Origin: Pseudomonadota bacterium
GTDB taxonomy: Bacteria; Pseudomonadota; Gammaproteobacteria; Xanthomonadales; Xanthomonadaceae
Direction of reading: 5' to 3'
Assembly (NCBI GenBank): GCA_030528565.1
Contig: JAUMYP010000020.1
Span: 1-39,058, forward strand
Length of the DNA: 39,058 bases
The position numbers were made by a program, and so were the translations under genes. Each line of letters opens with the position of its first letter. Positions within the stretch are counted from its first letter, which is position 1. A model generated the notes under the pieces. It ran no database searches, was not told the origin of the DNA, and saw only the letters and a program-made list of their open reading frames with translations. Shown one piece after another: positions 16,086-24,653 of the stretch.

Positions 16086-16898
16086 TCAGGCTGAGGCCGC
16101 TTCGGCGGCATCGCAGAGCGATTGCAGCTCGTCAGCATCAAAACCGGCCATCAGCCGCGCCTCCATATTGAACGGGCCATGCAGCACGCCGCTGGCGTAT
16201 TGGTGCAGCAGCTCGCGGAAGCGGCTGCGCGGCTCCACGCCTGCACGCTGGCAATACCAGCGATACCAGCGCGAACCGGCGGCGACATGGGCGATTTCCT
16301 CGCGCAGGATGATTTCGAGACAGGCGGCGGTTCCGGTATCGCCCAGCGATTTCAATTTTTCAATCATCCCCGGGGTGACATCCAGCCCGCGCGCCTCCAG
16401 CACCCGCGGCACCAGCGCCATGCGTGCCAGGCCATCATGGGCGGTTTTCTCGGCCATTTCCCACAGGCCGTTATGGGCATCGAAATCGCCGTAATCAAAA
16501 CCCAGGTCGTTGAGCCGCGCACGCATCATCACAAAATGCCGCGCCTCGTCATCGGCCACCTGCACCCAGTCGGCATAGAACTCCGGCGGCAGGCCGCGAA
16601 AGCGGTAAACCGCATCGCAGGCCAAATCAATGGCATTGAACTCGATATGCGCCACCGCATGAATAAAGGCCGCACGCCCGGCCAGCGAACCAAAGCCGCG
16701 CCGTGGCAGCTCGCGCGGGTGCACCAGTCGCGGCTTGGCAGGCCGCCCCGGCATGCCGATGGCGACGGGCGGCGGGGCGTTTTCATCAATGGCAAGCTGC
16801 CCTGCACGGAACGCCGCCGCCATGGCGCGTGCTGCGGCCGGTTTTTCATCCACCCCGGCAGTGGCGAGCACCGCTGCGGCGGCCTGATACAGGCTCAT
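16086..16898 (-). CDS. DUF455 ferritin-like protein
   Basis: 270 residues of an all-helical ferritin-like fold. Carboxylate/His motifs that would bind two metals are [32 protein letters not shown] and [18 protein letters not shown]. The DUF455 family is widespread in bacteria without an established reaction; diiron chemistry is plausible from the ligands. Its ATG overlaps the purF stop by 4 bases, so it is translated after purF and may be co-regulated with purine synthesis, though a functional link is not known. Confidence 0.88.
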   Translation of the reverse strand: MSLYQAAAAVLATAGVDEKPAAARAMAAAFRAGQLAIDENAPPPVAIGMPGRPAKPRLVHPRELPRRGFGSLAGRAAFIHAVAHIEFNAIDLACDAVYRFRGLPPEFYADWVQVADDEARHFVMMRARLNDLGFDYGDFDAHNGLWEMAEKTAHDGLARMALVPRVLEARGLDVTPGMIEKLKSLGDTGTAACLEIILREEIAHVAAGSRWYRWYCQRAGVEPRSRFRELLHQYASGVLHGPFNMEARLMAGFDADELQSLCDAAEAASA

Positions 16899-18361
16899 GT
16901 CCGGCGCTTTTCCTTGGCCGCGTCCGAGCGCAAGGCTTGCAGCGATTCAAAGTAACCTTCGGCCACGCCGGTGATGTATTCGCCGGAAAAGCACGAGGTG
17001 TCGAACTTCATGCCGGGGTGTTTGGGGCCAGCCACGGCGGTTTCCAGGTCTTGCAAGTCCTGGTAAACCAGCCAGTCGCAGCCGATGAGTTTTTCCACTT
17101 CCGCAACGCTGCGGCCGTGGGCAATCAGCTCCTCGGCGGTGGGCATGTCGATGCCGTAGATATTGGGATAGCGCACCGGCGGTGCGGCCGAGGCCAGATA
17201 CACCTTTTTGGCGCCTGCCTCGCGCGCCATCTGCACGATTTGATGGCTGGTGGTGCCGCGCACGATGGAATCGTCCACCAGCAGCACCACACGGTTGCGG
17301 AACTCCAGCGGAATCGGGTTCAGCTTGCGGCGCACCGATTTGGCGCGCGCCTCCTGTCCGGGCATGATGAAGGTACGACCCACATAGCGGTTCTTGATGA
17401 AGCCTTCGCGGTATTTCACGCCCAGCACATTGGCCAGCTCCAGCGCCGCATCGCGGCTGGTATCGGGAATCGGAATCACCGTGTCGATATCGTGGTCAGG
17501 GCGCTCGCGCAGGATTTTCTCGCCCAGCGCCACACCCATGCGCATCCGCGCCTTGTGTACCGAGATATTGTCAATCATCGAATCCGGGCGGGCGAAATAC
17601 ACATGCTCGAAAATGCATGGCCGCGGCAGGATTTTGTCGGCCACGATGCGCGCATGCAGGTGCCGGTCTTGAGTAATCACCACCGCCTCGCCCGGCCCGA
17701 TATCGCGCACGCGCTCAAAGCCGGTCAAATCCAGTGCCACCGATTCCGAGGCCAGGGCATATTCGTCACCATCGGGCGTGCTGCGCTTGCCGAGCACCAG
17801 TGGCCGGATGCCATTGGGGTCACGGAAGGCCACCAGCCCCAGCCCCATCACCATGCATAGCACCGCATAGCCGCCCCTGGCGCGCTGCATCACGCCGCTG
17901 ACCGCAGCAAACGCCGCTTCTGCATCCAGCTGCGGCTGCGATGCCAGCTCGTGTGCAAACACGTTCAACAGCACCTCGGAGTCGGACTGGGTGTTGACGC
18001 TGCGGCGGTCTTGCTCGAACACTTCGCGGCGCAGCGCCTCGGTATTGATGAGATTGCCGTTATGCGCCAGCGCAATGCCGTAGGGCGAATTGACATAGAA
18101 CGGCTGCGCCTCGTCACTGCCCTCGCTGCCTGCGGTGGGATAGCGGCAATGGGCAATGCCGATGCCGCCTTTCAAAAGCAGCATGCGGCTCTCATCGAAC
18201 ACATCACTCACCAGGCCATTGCCTTTTTCCACGCGCAATTGCTGCCCATTGCTGGTGGCGATGCCCGCCGCATCCTGGCCGCGATGCTGCAAAACGGTGA
18301 GTCCGTCATACAAACGGGCTGCCACTTCGTTGGGACTGACGATACCGATGATGCCGCACAT
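16895..18361 (-). CDS. purF: Amidophosphoribosyltransferase
   Basis: 488 residues performing the first committed step of purine synthesis, PRPP plus glutamine to phosphoribosylamine. The glutaminase nucleophile is C2 (MCGIIGIV, no propeptide as in E. coli), with CRYPTAG and HNGNLIN in the Ntn domain. The PRPP-binding loop is [15 protein letters not shown]. The C-terminus resembles the proteobacterial form. In many gammaproteobacteria cvpA precedes purF; here a terminator-like hairpin and the SPOR gene do. Confidence 0.97.
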   Translation of the reverse strand: MCGIIGIVSPNEVAARLYDGLTVLQHRGQDAAGIATSNGQQLRVEKGNGLVSDVFDESRMLLLKGGIGIAHCRYPTAGSEGSDEAQPFYVNSPYGIALAHNGNLINTEALRREVFEQDRRSVNTQSDSEVLLNVFAHELASQPQLDAEAAFAAVSGVMQRARGGYAVLCMVMGLGLVAFRDPNGIRPLVLGKRSTPDGDEYALASESVALDLTGFERVRDIGPGEAVVITQDRHLHARIVADKILPRPCIFEHVYFARPDSMIDNISVHKARMRMGVALGEKILRERPDHDIDTVIPIPDTSRDAALELANVLGVKYREGFIKNRYVGRTFIMPGQEARAKSVRRKLNPIPLEFRNRVVLLVDDSIVRGTTSHQIVQMAREAGAKKVYLASAAPPVRYPNIYGIDMPTAEELIAHGRSVAEVEKLIGCDWLVYQDLQDLETAVAGPKHPGMKFDTSCFSGEYITGVAEGYFESLQALRSDAAKEKRRT

Positions 18362-18399
18362 GGATTATTTGCTCCGGGGAAAGCCGTGAATTGGAAAAC

Positions 18400-18418
18400 G
18401 CGCCAGCAGCACTGGCGC
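18400..18418 (-). terminator. Hairpin between the SPOR gene and purF
   Basis: Arms GCGCCAG / CTGGCGC with a 5-base loop, followed on the minus strand by GTTTTCC. It lies between the SPOR stop and the purF start, where cvpA usually sits. Confidence 0.65.
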
Positions 18419-18440
18419 AAAACTGGTGAATGCAGGAGTT

Positions 18441-19433
18441 TCAGGGATGAGCGCGCACCATGCCGTCCACCCCCAGTTTGCTGCGCGCCTGCGCCTGGAT
18501 GCGTTCGGCAGCCGCGCGGTCGGCCACCGGGCCAAGACGCACGCGCGTGAGCGTGCCCTTGTCGGTGCGCACGGTCTCGGTAATCGCCGAAAAACCGGCT
18601 GCCCGGGCTCGCTCACGCAGCGCCTGGGCATCGGCGGCATTGGCAAAAGCCCCCAGTTGCACGGCAAAGCCGGTGTTGCTGGCGGCCACTTGCGGCGCCG
18701 CTTCTGCCCTGGCCTGTGCGGCGGGCTTGTTTTCTGTCGCCGCCGGACGCGCCGCCTGGGAGGGTTGGGCGGGCTTGTTTTCCACCGCTGCCGGGCGTTC
18801 AGCGGCTGCCGCCGGAGCAGGCGTGGTCTGCGCCGCTTGCACGGGCGCTGCCAGCGGTTTGGCGGGCGCTGCGGGCGCAGGCTCCGGCTCGGCATCACGC
18901 GCCACCACGGTGGCGCGCGCGTTATTGCCAAGCGTCAGCGCGCGAATCCGGGCTTGTTCAGCATCGGCGCGGCTGGCAAAAGGGCCGATATACACCCGCC
19001 AGGCCTGCCTGTCCGCAAGCCTGACCGGCTCGGTCAAAGCATCCAACTGCAAACCGGCCAGGGCCGCCACAATCCGGTCGGCGTCGGCGCGACTGGCATA
19101 GCTGCCGAAATTCACCGCATAGTCGCCTGCGGCCGTGGCCGGGCCTGGCGGCGGTGCAGACGGCGCATCCTGCACCTGTGCCTCCACTTTTACCGGCGCA
19201 GGCGGCGCCTCGCCCATGCCCATCACCCCGCCTTCGGGAACGCGCGCCGGGCCTGCCAATGGCAGCTCGCGGGTTTCAAAACCGTCTTTGGGCGCAGGCG
19301 GCACGCCCATCGGGATGTCGGTCACCTCGCGCTCGGAGAGTTTTGAGGACTCAAACAGCATCGGCAAAAAAACCACGGCAAGGCCAGTGAGTACGGCGGC
19401 GCCAATCAGGCGCTGTTTCAGGGCAGTGTCCAT
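18441..19433 (-). CDS. DedD-like SPOR-domain cell-division protein (two SPOR repeats)
   Basis: 330 residues from MDTALKQRLIGAAVLTGLAV, a short cytoplasmic start and one transmembrane helix (about 10-26). A Pro/Ala-rich periplasmic linker follows. Then come SPOR domain 1 (about 105-180, YAVNFGSYASRADADRI and RVYIGPFASRADAEQAR), a long Ala/Pro/Glu-rich spacer, and SPOR domain 2 (about 250-325, FAVQLGAFANAADAQALRER and RVRLGPVADRAAAERI). SPOR domains bind denuded septal peptidoglycan; E. coli DedD in the same folC-dedD position has one. The duplication is notable. The frame opens 6 codons earlier, but the Met at 19433 is preferred. Confidence 0.9.
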   Translation of the reverse strand: MDTALKQRLIGAAVLTGLAVVFLPMLFESSKLSEREVTDIPMGVPPAPKDGFETRELPLAGPARVPEGGVMGMGEAPPAPVKVEAQVQDAPSAPPPGPATAAGDYAVNFGSYASRADADRIVAALAGLQLDALTEPVRLADRQAWRVYIGPFASRADAEQARIRALTLGNNARATVVARDAEPEPAPAAPAKPLAAPVQAAQTTPAPAAAAERPAAVENKPAQPSQAARPAATENKPAAQARAEAAPQVAASNTGFAVQLGAFANAADAQALRERARAAGFSAITETVRTDKGTLTRVRLGPVADRAAAERIQAQARSKLGVDGMVRAHP

Positions 19434-19463
19434 CCGGAGGCGGCATGACAAGGGGAGGCGCGA

Positions 19464-20744
19464 TTATATCGCGCGCCCCGCGCCTGCCTGTGTTTCCTGC
19501 AAAAGCCGGAGCGCCTGTTCAGCGGCATGAAAACTGCCAAACACTAGCACCCTGCCCTGCCCGTCGGCAAGGCGCAAGGCCTTGTTGATGGCGGCGGCCA
19601 CGGTGTTTTCCGCGCCCATCACCGGCAAGTCCTGCGGCAGTTTTTCGCGCAGCGCCTGTAGCGCAAGCCCGCGCGCACCGGCATCGGTGCTTGCCGCCAG
19701 TACCCAGCCGTCAATCTGCGTTTGCAGCGCGGCCACCACATCGGCGGCAGCCTTGTCAGCCAGCGGCGCGTACACCGCCAGCGTGTTGCCCGGCGCGGCG
19801 GTCAGCGCCTCGCCCAATGCACGTGCTGCCTGCGGGTTATGCGCCACATCCACCCAAAGCGTTACCCCATGCAGTTCAAAGGTTTGCAGCCGCGCGGGCA
19901 GATGCGCAGCTTGCAGGGCACTGGCAACATGCGCCGCATCCAAATCCAGGCCAAGCGCGCGCAATGCGGCGATGGCGCAGGCGGCATTGCGCAACTGCAC
20001 CGGGGCGCTGAGCGATGGCAGCGGCAAAATCATTTCGCAGCCGACTTCACGGTAGCGCCACTGGCCTTCGTCCAGTTTTTCTGCAAAAAAATCATTGGCG
20101 ATGCGCCAGCTCGGGGCACCGATGGCATAGGCATGGCGCAGCACGCTGGCGGGCGGGTCGTCATCGCCCAGTACCAGCGGCTGGCCTGCGCGGGCAATCC
20201 CGGCTTTTTCATAACCAATCGCCTCGGTATCGCTGCCCAGCCAGTCCTGATGGTCAAGCTCAACGGTGGTGATGATGGCAACATCGGCATCGACGATATT
20301 CACCGCATCCAGGCGGCCACCCAGCCCCACTTCCAGCACGATGAGGTCAAGCCCGGCACGGGCAAACAGCCATAGCGCGGCCAGGGTGCCGACTTCAAAA
20401 TAGGTCAGCGAGACTTCGCCGCGCGCCGCTTCCACGGCCTCAAATGCGGCGATGAGCTCGGCATCACTGGCTTCACGCCCCTCAATGCGTACGCGCTCGT
20501 TGTAACGCAGCAGATGCGGCGAGGTATAACAGCCCACCCGCAGCCCGTGGGCTCGGGCAATGGCTTCGATAAACGCCACGGTGGAGCCTTTGCCATTGGT
20601 GCCCGCCACGCTGATGACCTGTGCATCTGGCTTGTCCAATGCCATGCGCTGCGCGACTGCGCGCACCCTGTCCAACCCAAGCGCAATGGCTGTCGGGTGC
20701 TGTTTTTCGAGGCGTTCGAGCCAGTGCTGCAAACCCTCATTCAT
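19464..20744 (-). CDS. folC: Dihydrofolate synthase / folylpolyglutamate synthase
   Basis: 426 residues of the Mur-ligase fold. The P-loop lies in VISVAGTNGKGSTVAFIEAI, and the family motifs YTSPHLLRYNERVRI, ELDHQDWLG, GYEKAGIAR and VDVAHNP are present. It adds glutamate to dihydropteroate and to folates. The start overlaps the upstream small gene by 8 bases, and the SPOR gene follows after 30 bases, so the three form one operon. Confidence 0.97.
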   Translation of the reverse strand: MNEGLQHWLERLEKQHPTAIALGLDRVRAVAQRMALDKPDAQVISVAGTNGKGSTVAFIEAIARAHGLRVGCYTSPHLLRYNERVRIEGREASDAELIAAFEAVEAARGEVSLTYFEVGTLAALWLFARAGLDLIVLEVGLGGRLDAVNIVDADVAIITTVELDHQDWLGSDTEAIGYEKAGIARAGQPLVLGDDDPPASVLRHAYAIGAPSWRIANDFFAEKLDEGQWRYREVGCEMILPLPSLSAPVQLRNAACAIAALRALGLDLDAAHVASALQAAHLPARLQTFELHGVTLWVDVAHNPQAARALGEALTAAPGNTLAVYAPLADKAAADVVAALQTQIDGWVLAASTDAGARGLALQALREKLPQDLPVMGAENTVAAAINKALRLADGQGRVLVFGSFHAAEQALRLLQETQAGAGRAI

Positions 20745-21150
20745 CGCCGTCGTCGTCCACAGCGCCTTGTGCCAGGCTTTCCAGAATCATCGCCCAAACC
20801 GCATCCAGCGGCACGGCAAACACCCCGGCCTCACCCTTCTCGAACGCCGCGCGCCACACCCGGTAGCCTTCCATGTCCTCGTCGCTGGGCTGCATATGGC
20901 CGACCACATGCAACCCGGCGTGTTCGATGCACTCGGCCTTGATGGGAAAATGCCCAAGGCGCTCGGTTTCGCGCAGGCTGTGAAGTTCTTCCTGCGTCAA
21001 TGCCTGCGGGTTTTCATCCATCATCAGGATGAACTGCGCCAGCGAATAAATCCCGCCAAGCTGCGCATGCGCATCATGCGCCAGCATCCACAGCAGCCGC
21101 CACTGGCCGTCCGCCCCCTGCCAGGCGGCCACATCGCCTTGTTTCAACAT
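20737..21150 (-). CDS. Conserved-looking hypothetical protein upstream of folC
   Basis: 137 residues from MLKQGDVAAWQG. The frame opens 5 codons earlier, but AGGAG-like GGAGAAA sits just before this Met. The product is acidic and cytoplasmic, with no signal peptide or membrane segment. Recognisable features are a Trp-rich opening (WQGADGQWRLLWML) and an acidic tail (DDDGDE). I do not recognise the family. Overlap with folC by 8 bases implies joint translation. A readable frame with normal codon use makes it likely real. Confidence 0.75.
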   Translation of the reverse strand: MLKQGDVAAWQGADGQWRLLWMLAHDAHAQLGGIYSLAQFILMMDENPQALTQEELHSLRETERLGHFPIKAECIEHAGLHVVGHMQPSDEDMEGYRVWRAAFEKGEAGVFAVPLDAVWAMILESLAQGAVDDDGDE

Positions 21151-21170
21151 CTGATTTTTCTCCAAAGAAG

Positions 21171-21195
21171 GCGGCAGGCTCTGGGAGCCTGCCGC
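21171..21195 (-). terminator. Hairpin after the first S46 peptidase gene
   Basis: Perfect 11-bp arms (GCGGCAGGCTC / GAGCCTGCCGC) with a 3-base loop and a CTTCTTT tail on the minus strand. It closely precedes the next gene's ribosome site. Confidence 0.7.
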
Positions 21196-21221
21196 ATCTA
21201 CATTGTGACAAAGATTCGGGC

Positions 21222-23387
21222 TTATTTCGCTTGCGCGGGCACACCCATTTCCTGCAACAGGTTTGGTGCCGGATAGACCTCCTGCATCACCCAGCGCATA
21301 TAGCGCGCATCCATGGAAATGGTGCGGGTCTTGGCGGCATCGAATACCCAGTTGGACACCACCGAGTCGAAGGTCATATCAAACAGCAGGCCGACCAGCT
21401 TGCCTTCGGCATCAAGTACCGGCGAGCCGGAATTGCCGCCGGTGACATCGAGGTCAGAGAGGAAGTTGACCGGCACGCTACCCAGTGCAGCATCAGCCAG
21501 CCCCCCATAACGCTTGGCGCGCAACGCATCAAGCAGCGCCTTGGGCGAATCGAACGGCTCTTGGCCAGTGTCTTTGGGCAGGATGCCTTCAAGCGTGGTG
21601 AAGGCGGTGTACTCGATGCCATCGGCCGGGGCATAGCCCTGCACATTGCCGAAGGTGATGCGCAGCGAGGAATTGGCATCCGGATACACGAACTGGCCAC
21701 GGCTGGCGCGGTAGTCGGCCACGGCTTTGAGATACAGCGGCCTGTCCACCAGGGTTTCGCCTTCGACGCGACGGGCCTTTTCTTCCTGTGCCAGCACCGA
21801 GGGCATCAGCGCCACGGCAAGCCGGATGGCCGGGTCCTGGCTGGCCTCAAAAGCAGCACGGTCGGCCTTCAGCCATTTCAGGCGTTCTGCGGTATCACCC
21901 AGACGGCTCTGGTACAGCGCATCCAGCGCCCGCGACATGGCGACCGTATCGTTGCCGCCCAGCCAGGCATCAATCTGCGCCGAACGCTTGCCAACGGGCA
22001 GCTTCAGGTATTCGCCCAGCCAGTATTCGCTGATTTTGCGGTCCATGGCCGGCACATAGCGGCGCTCCATCTGCCGCAGGCTGCCTTCGATACCCGCAAG
22101 GTCACGCGGCTGATAGCCACTCTGGCGCTCGGCCTCGGGCTTTTCGTTTTCAATCGCCAGCCGGTACAGGGTCATCGCCGTGGCAAGCAGGGCATTGCGG
22201 CGAATCTGGCCGAGCAGCAGATTGCGCTCGCTATTGGCGGCGGCCTCGGCATTGTTGGCCGTCAGCCTGCGATGCGCCTCCAGCGCCGCGCGGCCAGCGG
22301 CTCCCTGGCTGCGCAACCAGGTGAGCACCGCAGCTTCTTCGGCCTGCTTGTCGGCCAGCGCGTCGATGCGCCTGAAGCCTTGCAGCATGCCCTTCATGTT
22401 TTTGCTGCTGTTGGCAAGCCCGGCCAGGGTATTGGCGTATTTCACCTTGGTATCGGCATCCCGCGCACCGGCTTCTTCAATCAGCGCAATCACCCGGTCA
22501 AAGTGGCGGATGGAGGCGGGATAGGCCTGATTCTGGGTGTGCTCGAACTCCCCGGCCAGTGCATAGCGGCTGGTGCGGCCGGGGTAGCCGGCCACCATCA
22601 CGAAATCCCCGGCGCGCAGCGGCTTGTCGGCCAGCTTCAGCCAGTGCTTGGGCTGATACGGCACATTATCCGGGCTATAGGCCGCCGGTTTGCCGTCACG
22701 GCCGACATAGGCGCGGTAGAAGGAAAAATCGCCGGTATGCCGCGGCCACATCCAGTTATCAACATCGCCGCCGAATTTGCCAATGCCGCCGGGCGGCGCA
22801 TAAGCCAGACGCACGTCGCGGATTTCGATATTGCGGAACAGCCGGTAGCTATTGCCGCCCATGAAGCTGTACAGGCGGCAGCGATAGCCCGGCTCAGCCT
22901 CGCACTCGGCCACCAGGCGGGTTTCCAGCGCATCCAGGGCGCGGCTGCGTTTGGCGGCATCGCGCTCGGCTGCCAGCGTGCGGCGCACCTCATCGGTCAC
23001 GTCGGTAATCGAGTCCAGCACGAAAATCCGCGCATTGGGACCTGCGGACAGCTCATCTGCCTGGCGGGCGGCATGAAAGCCGTTGGCGATAAGGTTGTTC
23101 TCGGCCGTGGAGTTGAGCTGAATCGCGCCATAGGCGCAGTGGTGGTTGGTGGCAACCAGACCCTGCGGCGAGACAAAACCCGCGGTGCAGCCGCCCAGCG
23201 ACACCACTGCCCCCAGCGGGTCGCCAGTGAGGTCAGCCAGCTGCTGCGGGTTGAGCTTCAGCCCGGCCTTGGACAGCGGCTCAGCAATCTGCGGCAATTG
23301 CTGCGGCACCCACATGCCTTCACCGGCATGGGCCGCAGTTCCAGAAGCCGCAAGTACAAGCGCAACAGCCAAAGTATTCAGACGCAT
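21222..23387 (-). CDS. S46-family dipeptidyl-peptidase, paralog A
   Basis: 721 residues with an N-terminal signal peptide (cut near AHAGE, about 22), so periplasmic or secreted. The chymotrypsin-like triad is visible: His in VATNHHCAYG (residues 82/83), Asp in WPRHTGDFSFYRAY (about 220), and S653 in GGNSGSPV. The large helical insert between the lobes, typical of DPP7/DPP11, fills the middle. S46 enzymes remove N-terminal dipeptides. The residue 18 after the catalytic Ser (M671 here) sits at the position known to set DPP7 (Gly) versus DPP11 (Arg) preference. The paralog at 24654-26813 differs there. Confidence 0.94.
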   Translation of the reverse strand: MRLNTLAVALVLAASGTAAHAGEGMWVPQQLPQIAEPLSKAGLKLNPQQLADLTGDPLGAVVSLGGCTAGFVSPQGLVATNHHCAYGAIQLNSTAENNLIANGFHAARQADELSAGPNARIFVLDSITDVTDEVRRTLAAERDAAKRSRALDALETRLVAECEAEPGYRCRLYSFMGGNSYRLFRNIEIRDVRLAYAPPGGIGKFGGDVDNWMWPRHTGDFSFYRAYVGRDGKPAAYSPDNVPYQPKHWLKLADKPLRAGDFVMVAGYPGRTSRYALAGEFEHTQNQAYPASIRHFDRVIALIEEAGARDADTKVKYANTLAGLANSSKNMKGMLQGFRRIDALADKQAEEAAVLTWLRSQGAAGRAALEAHRRLTANNAEAAANSERNLLLGQIRRNALLATAMTLYRLAIENEKPEAERQSGYQPRDLAGIEGSLRQMERRYVPAMDRKISEYWLGEYLKLPVGKRSAQIDAWLGGNDTVAMSRALDALYQSRLGDTAERLKWLKADRAAFEASQDPAIRLAVALMPSVLAQEEKARRVEGETLVDRPLYLKAVADYRASRGQFVYPDANSSLRITFGNVQGYAPADGIEYTAFTTLEGILPKDTGQEPFDSPKALLDALRAKRYGGLADAALGSVPVNFLSDLDVTGGNSGSPVLDAEGKLVGLLFDMTFDSVVSNWVFDAAKTRTISMDARYMRWVMQEVYPAPNLLQEMGVPAQAK

Positions 23388-23752
23388 TGGAAGTCCTCAT
23401 GAAAAATCAGAACGTAACAGAATATCAGCAAGCGGCTTCCCATTCGCAAGCATGAATTGACATTAATCAAGCCTGCAACACCCCTTAGACGCGGCTGCAA
23501 AGCCCAAACGAAGTGCGCCCGCACAACTGCCATGGGTATATTCGGTTTGCCAGATTTGCTGCACCGCACCGCTTCCAAGCACAAGCAGCAGCCTTCAGCC
23601 CTGAGTTTTGCCAAGTTTGATTGATACCTGCAAACGGGGCAATGCACAATAAACCTGGGCTGCAAGCAGGTATTCTTCCCTGCCCCCGGTTATCGCGCTA
23701 CCGCACAGCCCTTGCAAAGACCTCAGTCACCCGTTGAAGCCATAAAAGACCC
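23388..23752. other. Intergenic region before the AT-rich islet
   Basis: About 365 bases without a supported gene. It holds the upstream region of peptidase A on the left and, on the right, the start of the AT-rich gene. A minus-strand frame through it has no family similarity or ribosome site. No terminator or repeat stands out. Confidence 0.45.
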
Positions 23753-24328
23753 ATGAATGAAGTGGATTTCAAATTCAGAAAACACAGCATAACCGCCGGA
23801 CTGACAACTGGAATCATTTCAGCCCTCTCAATGTTCTTCATTCTTGTATTCGGAAACGGTTTTTTAATTTACAAAGTCAAAACCATAACATGCATCCTGT
23901 TTGGCACAATGCTGGCAATCAATATCTATTTCTCAAAAATAGTTTCCATAACAATAGACATGGATTCCATAAAAATTACGGATGAAAAAACCAGCAAACA
24001 AACCATATTCTTTAAGAACAATATAAACAACTACAATTTCAACATCTCAAAAAAAGGCTGGCTGGACATCCTGAGAGTAAATTACAACGGGAAAAACAGC
24101 TATTTCTGGCTAGGAGGAATGGATTTCGATAAAATAGAAAAATCCCACACAATAAACCGGGACAACCTTCTTGAAAAGATTGAAAAAAACTTCCCCCAGA
24201 AGAAAATAACAACCATAGACTCCGTAATAATTTTCTCAGGAAACAAACTTCCCTACATAATTGCTGCAATCAGTATAGGGCTACTGATAGCCTTTTTGCT
24301 TGTATTAGTTTTCATCCTGAAAGACTGA
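23753..24328 (+). CDS. Orphan membrane protein in an AT-rich islet
   Basis: 191 residues, rich in Ile, Lys and Asn, with two transmembrane segments near the N-terminus (about 14-36 and 42-60) and one near the C-terminus (about 165-188). The middle is a polar domain (IDMDSIKITDEKTSKQTIFF, then YFWLGGMDFDKIEKS). No family is recognised; the layout resembles two-helix PH-like membrane proteins, but I cannot confirm that. Base composition is much lower in GC than either neighbour, and codon use is A/T-ending, which points to recent acquisition. It has no clear ribosome site and no operon partner. Confidence 0.75.
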   Translation: MNEVDFKFRKHSITAGLTTGIISALSMFFILVFGNGFLIYKVKTITCILFGTMLAINIYFSKIVSITIDMDSIKITDEKTSKQTIFFKNNINNYNFNISKKGWLDILRVNYNGKNSYFWLGGMDFDKIEKSHTINRDNLLEKIEKNFPQKKITTIDSVIIFSGNKLPYIIAAISIGLLIAFLLVLVFILKD

Positions 24329-24653
24329 GCCGCTTTAGTGAGCAGCTGAATCCATGTGAAAACAAGCAAAAACAGCCACTTCCATCGCCCCTCAAATCAC
24401 TAAAGATTTGAAAAATATTGCGTTATTCCGCCTTGAACCTGTGCCCTCGGACACTGCAAGACTGACGGGTTTGAGACTGCATTCGATAAACAACCTCATC
24501 CATAGTGACAGCTGGCGCAGCTATCACGGGCTGGGGATATGACCATGCCAAGCGCAAGCACCCCGTCAAGGCCATCCGCCTTGACGGGGTAACAGCAGTA
24601 GCTTCATCTACTTGCAGGCTTTATAACAATCTCAAAAGCACTGGCACAGCCGC
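24329..24653. other. Intergenic region after the AT-rich islet, with a hairpin
   Basis: About 325 bases without a supported gene. At 24561-24589 there is a perfect 11-bp stem (ccccgtcaagg / ccttgacgggg, 7-base loop) that could end transcription from peptidase B on the minus strand. Neither side has a T tract. The remainder shows nothing I can name. Confidence 0.5.

Noticed and set aside
21231-23402. A 723-codon open frame opposite the first S46 gene
   Set aside because: It is a shadow of the GC-rich real gene, with low-complexity composition, no family motif, and a full conserved protein with its triad on the other strand.
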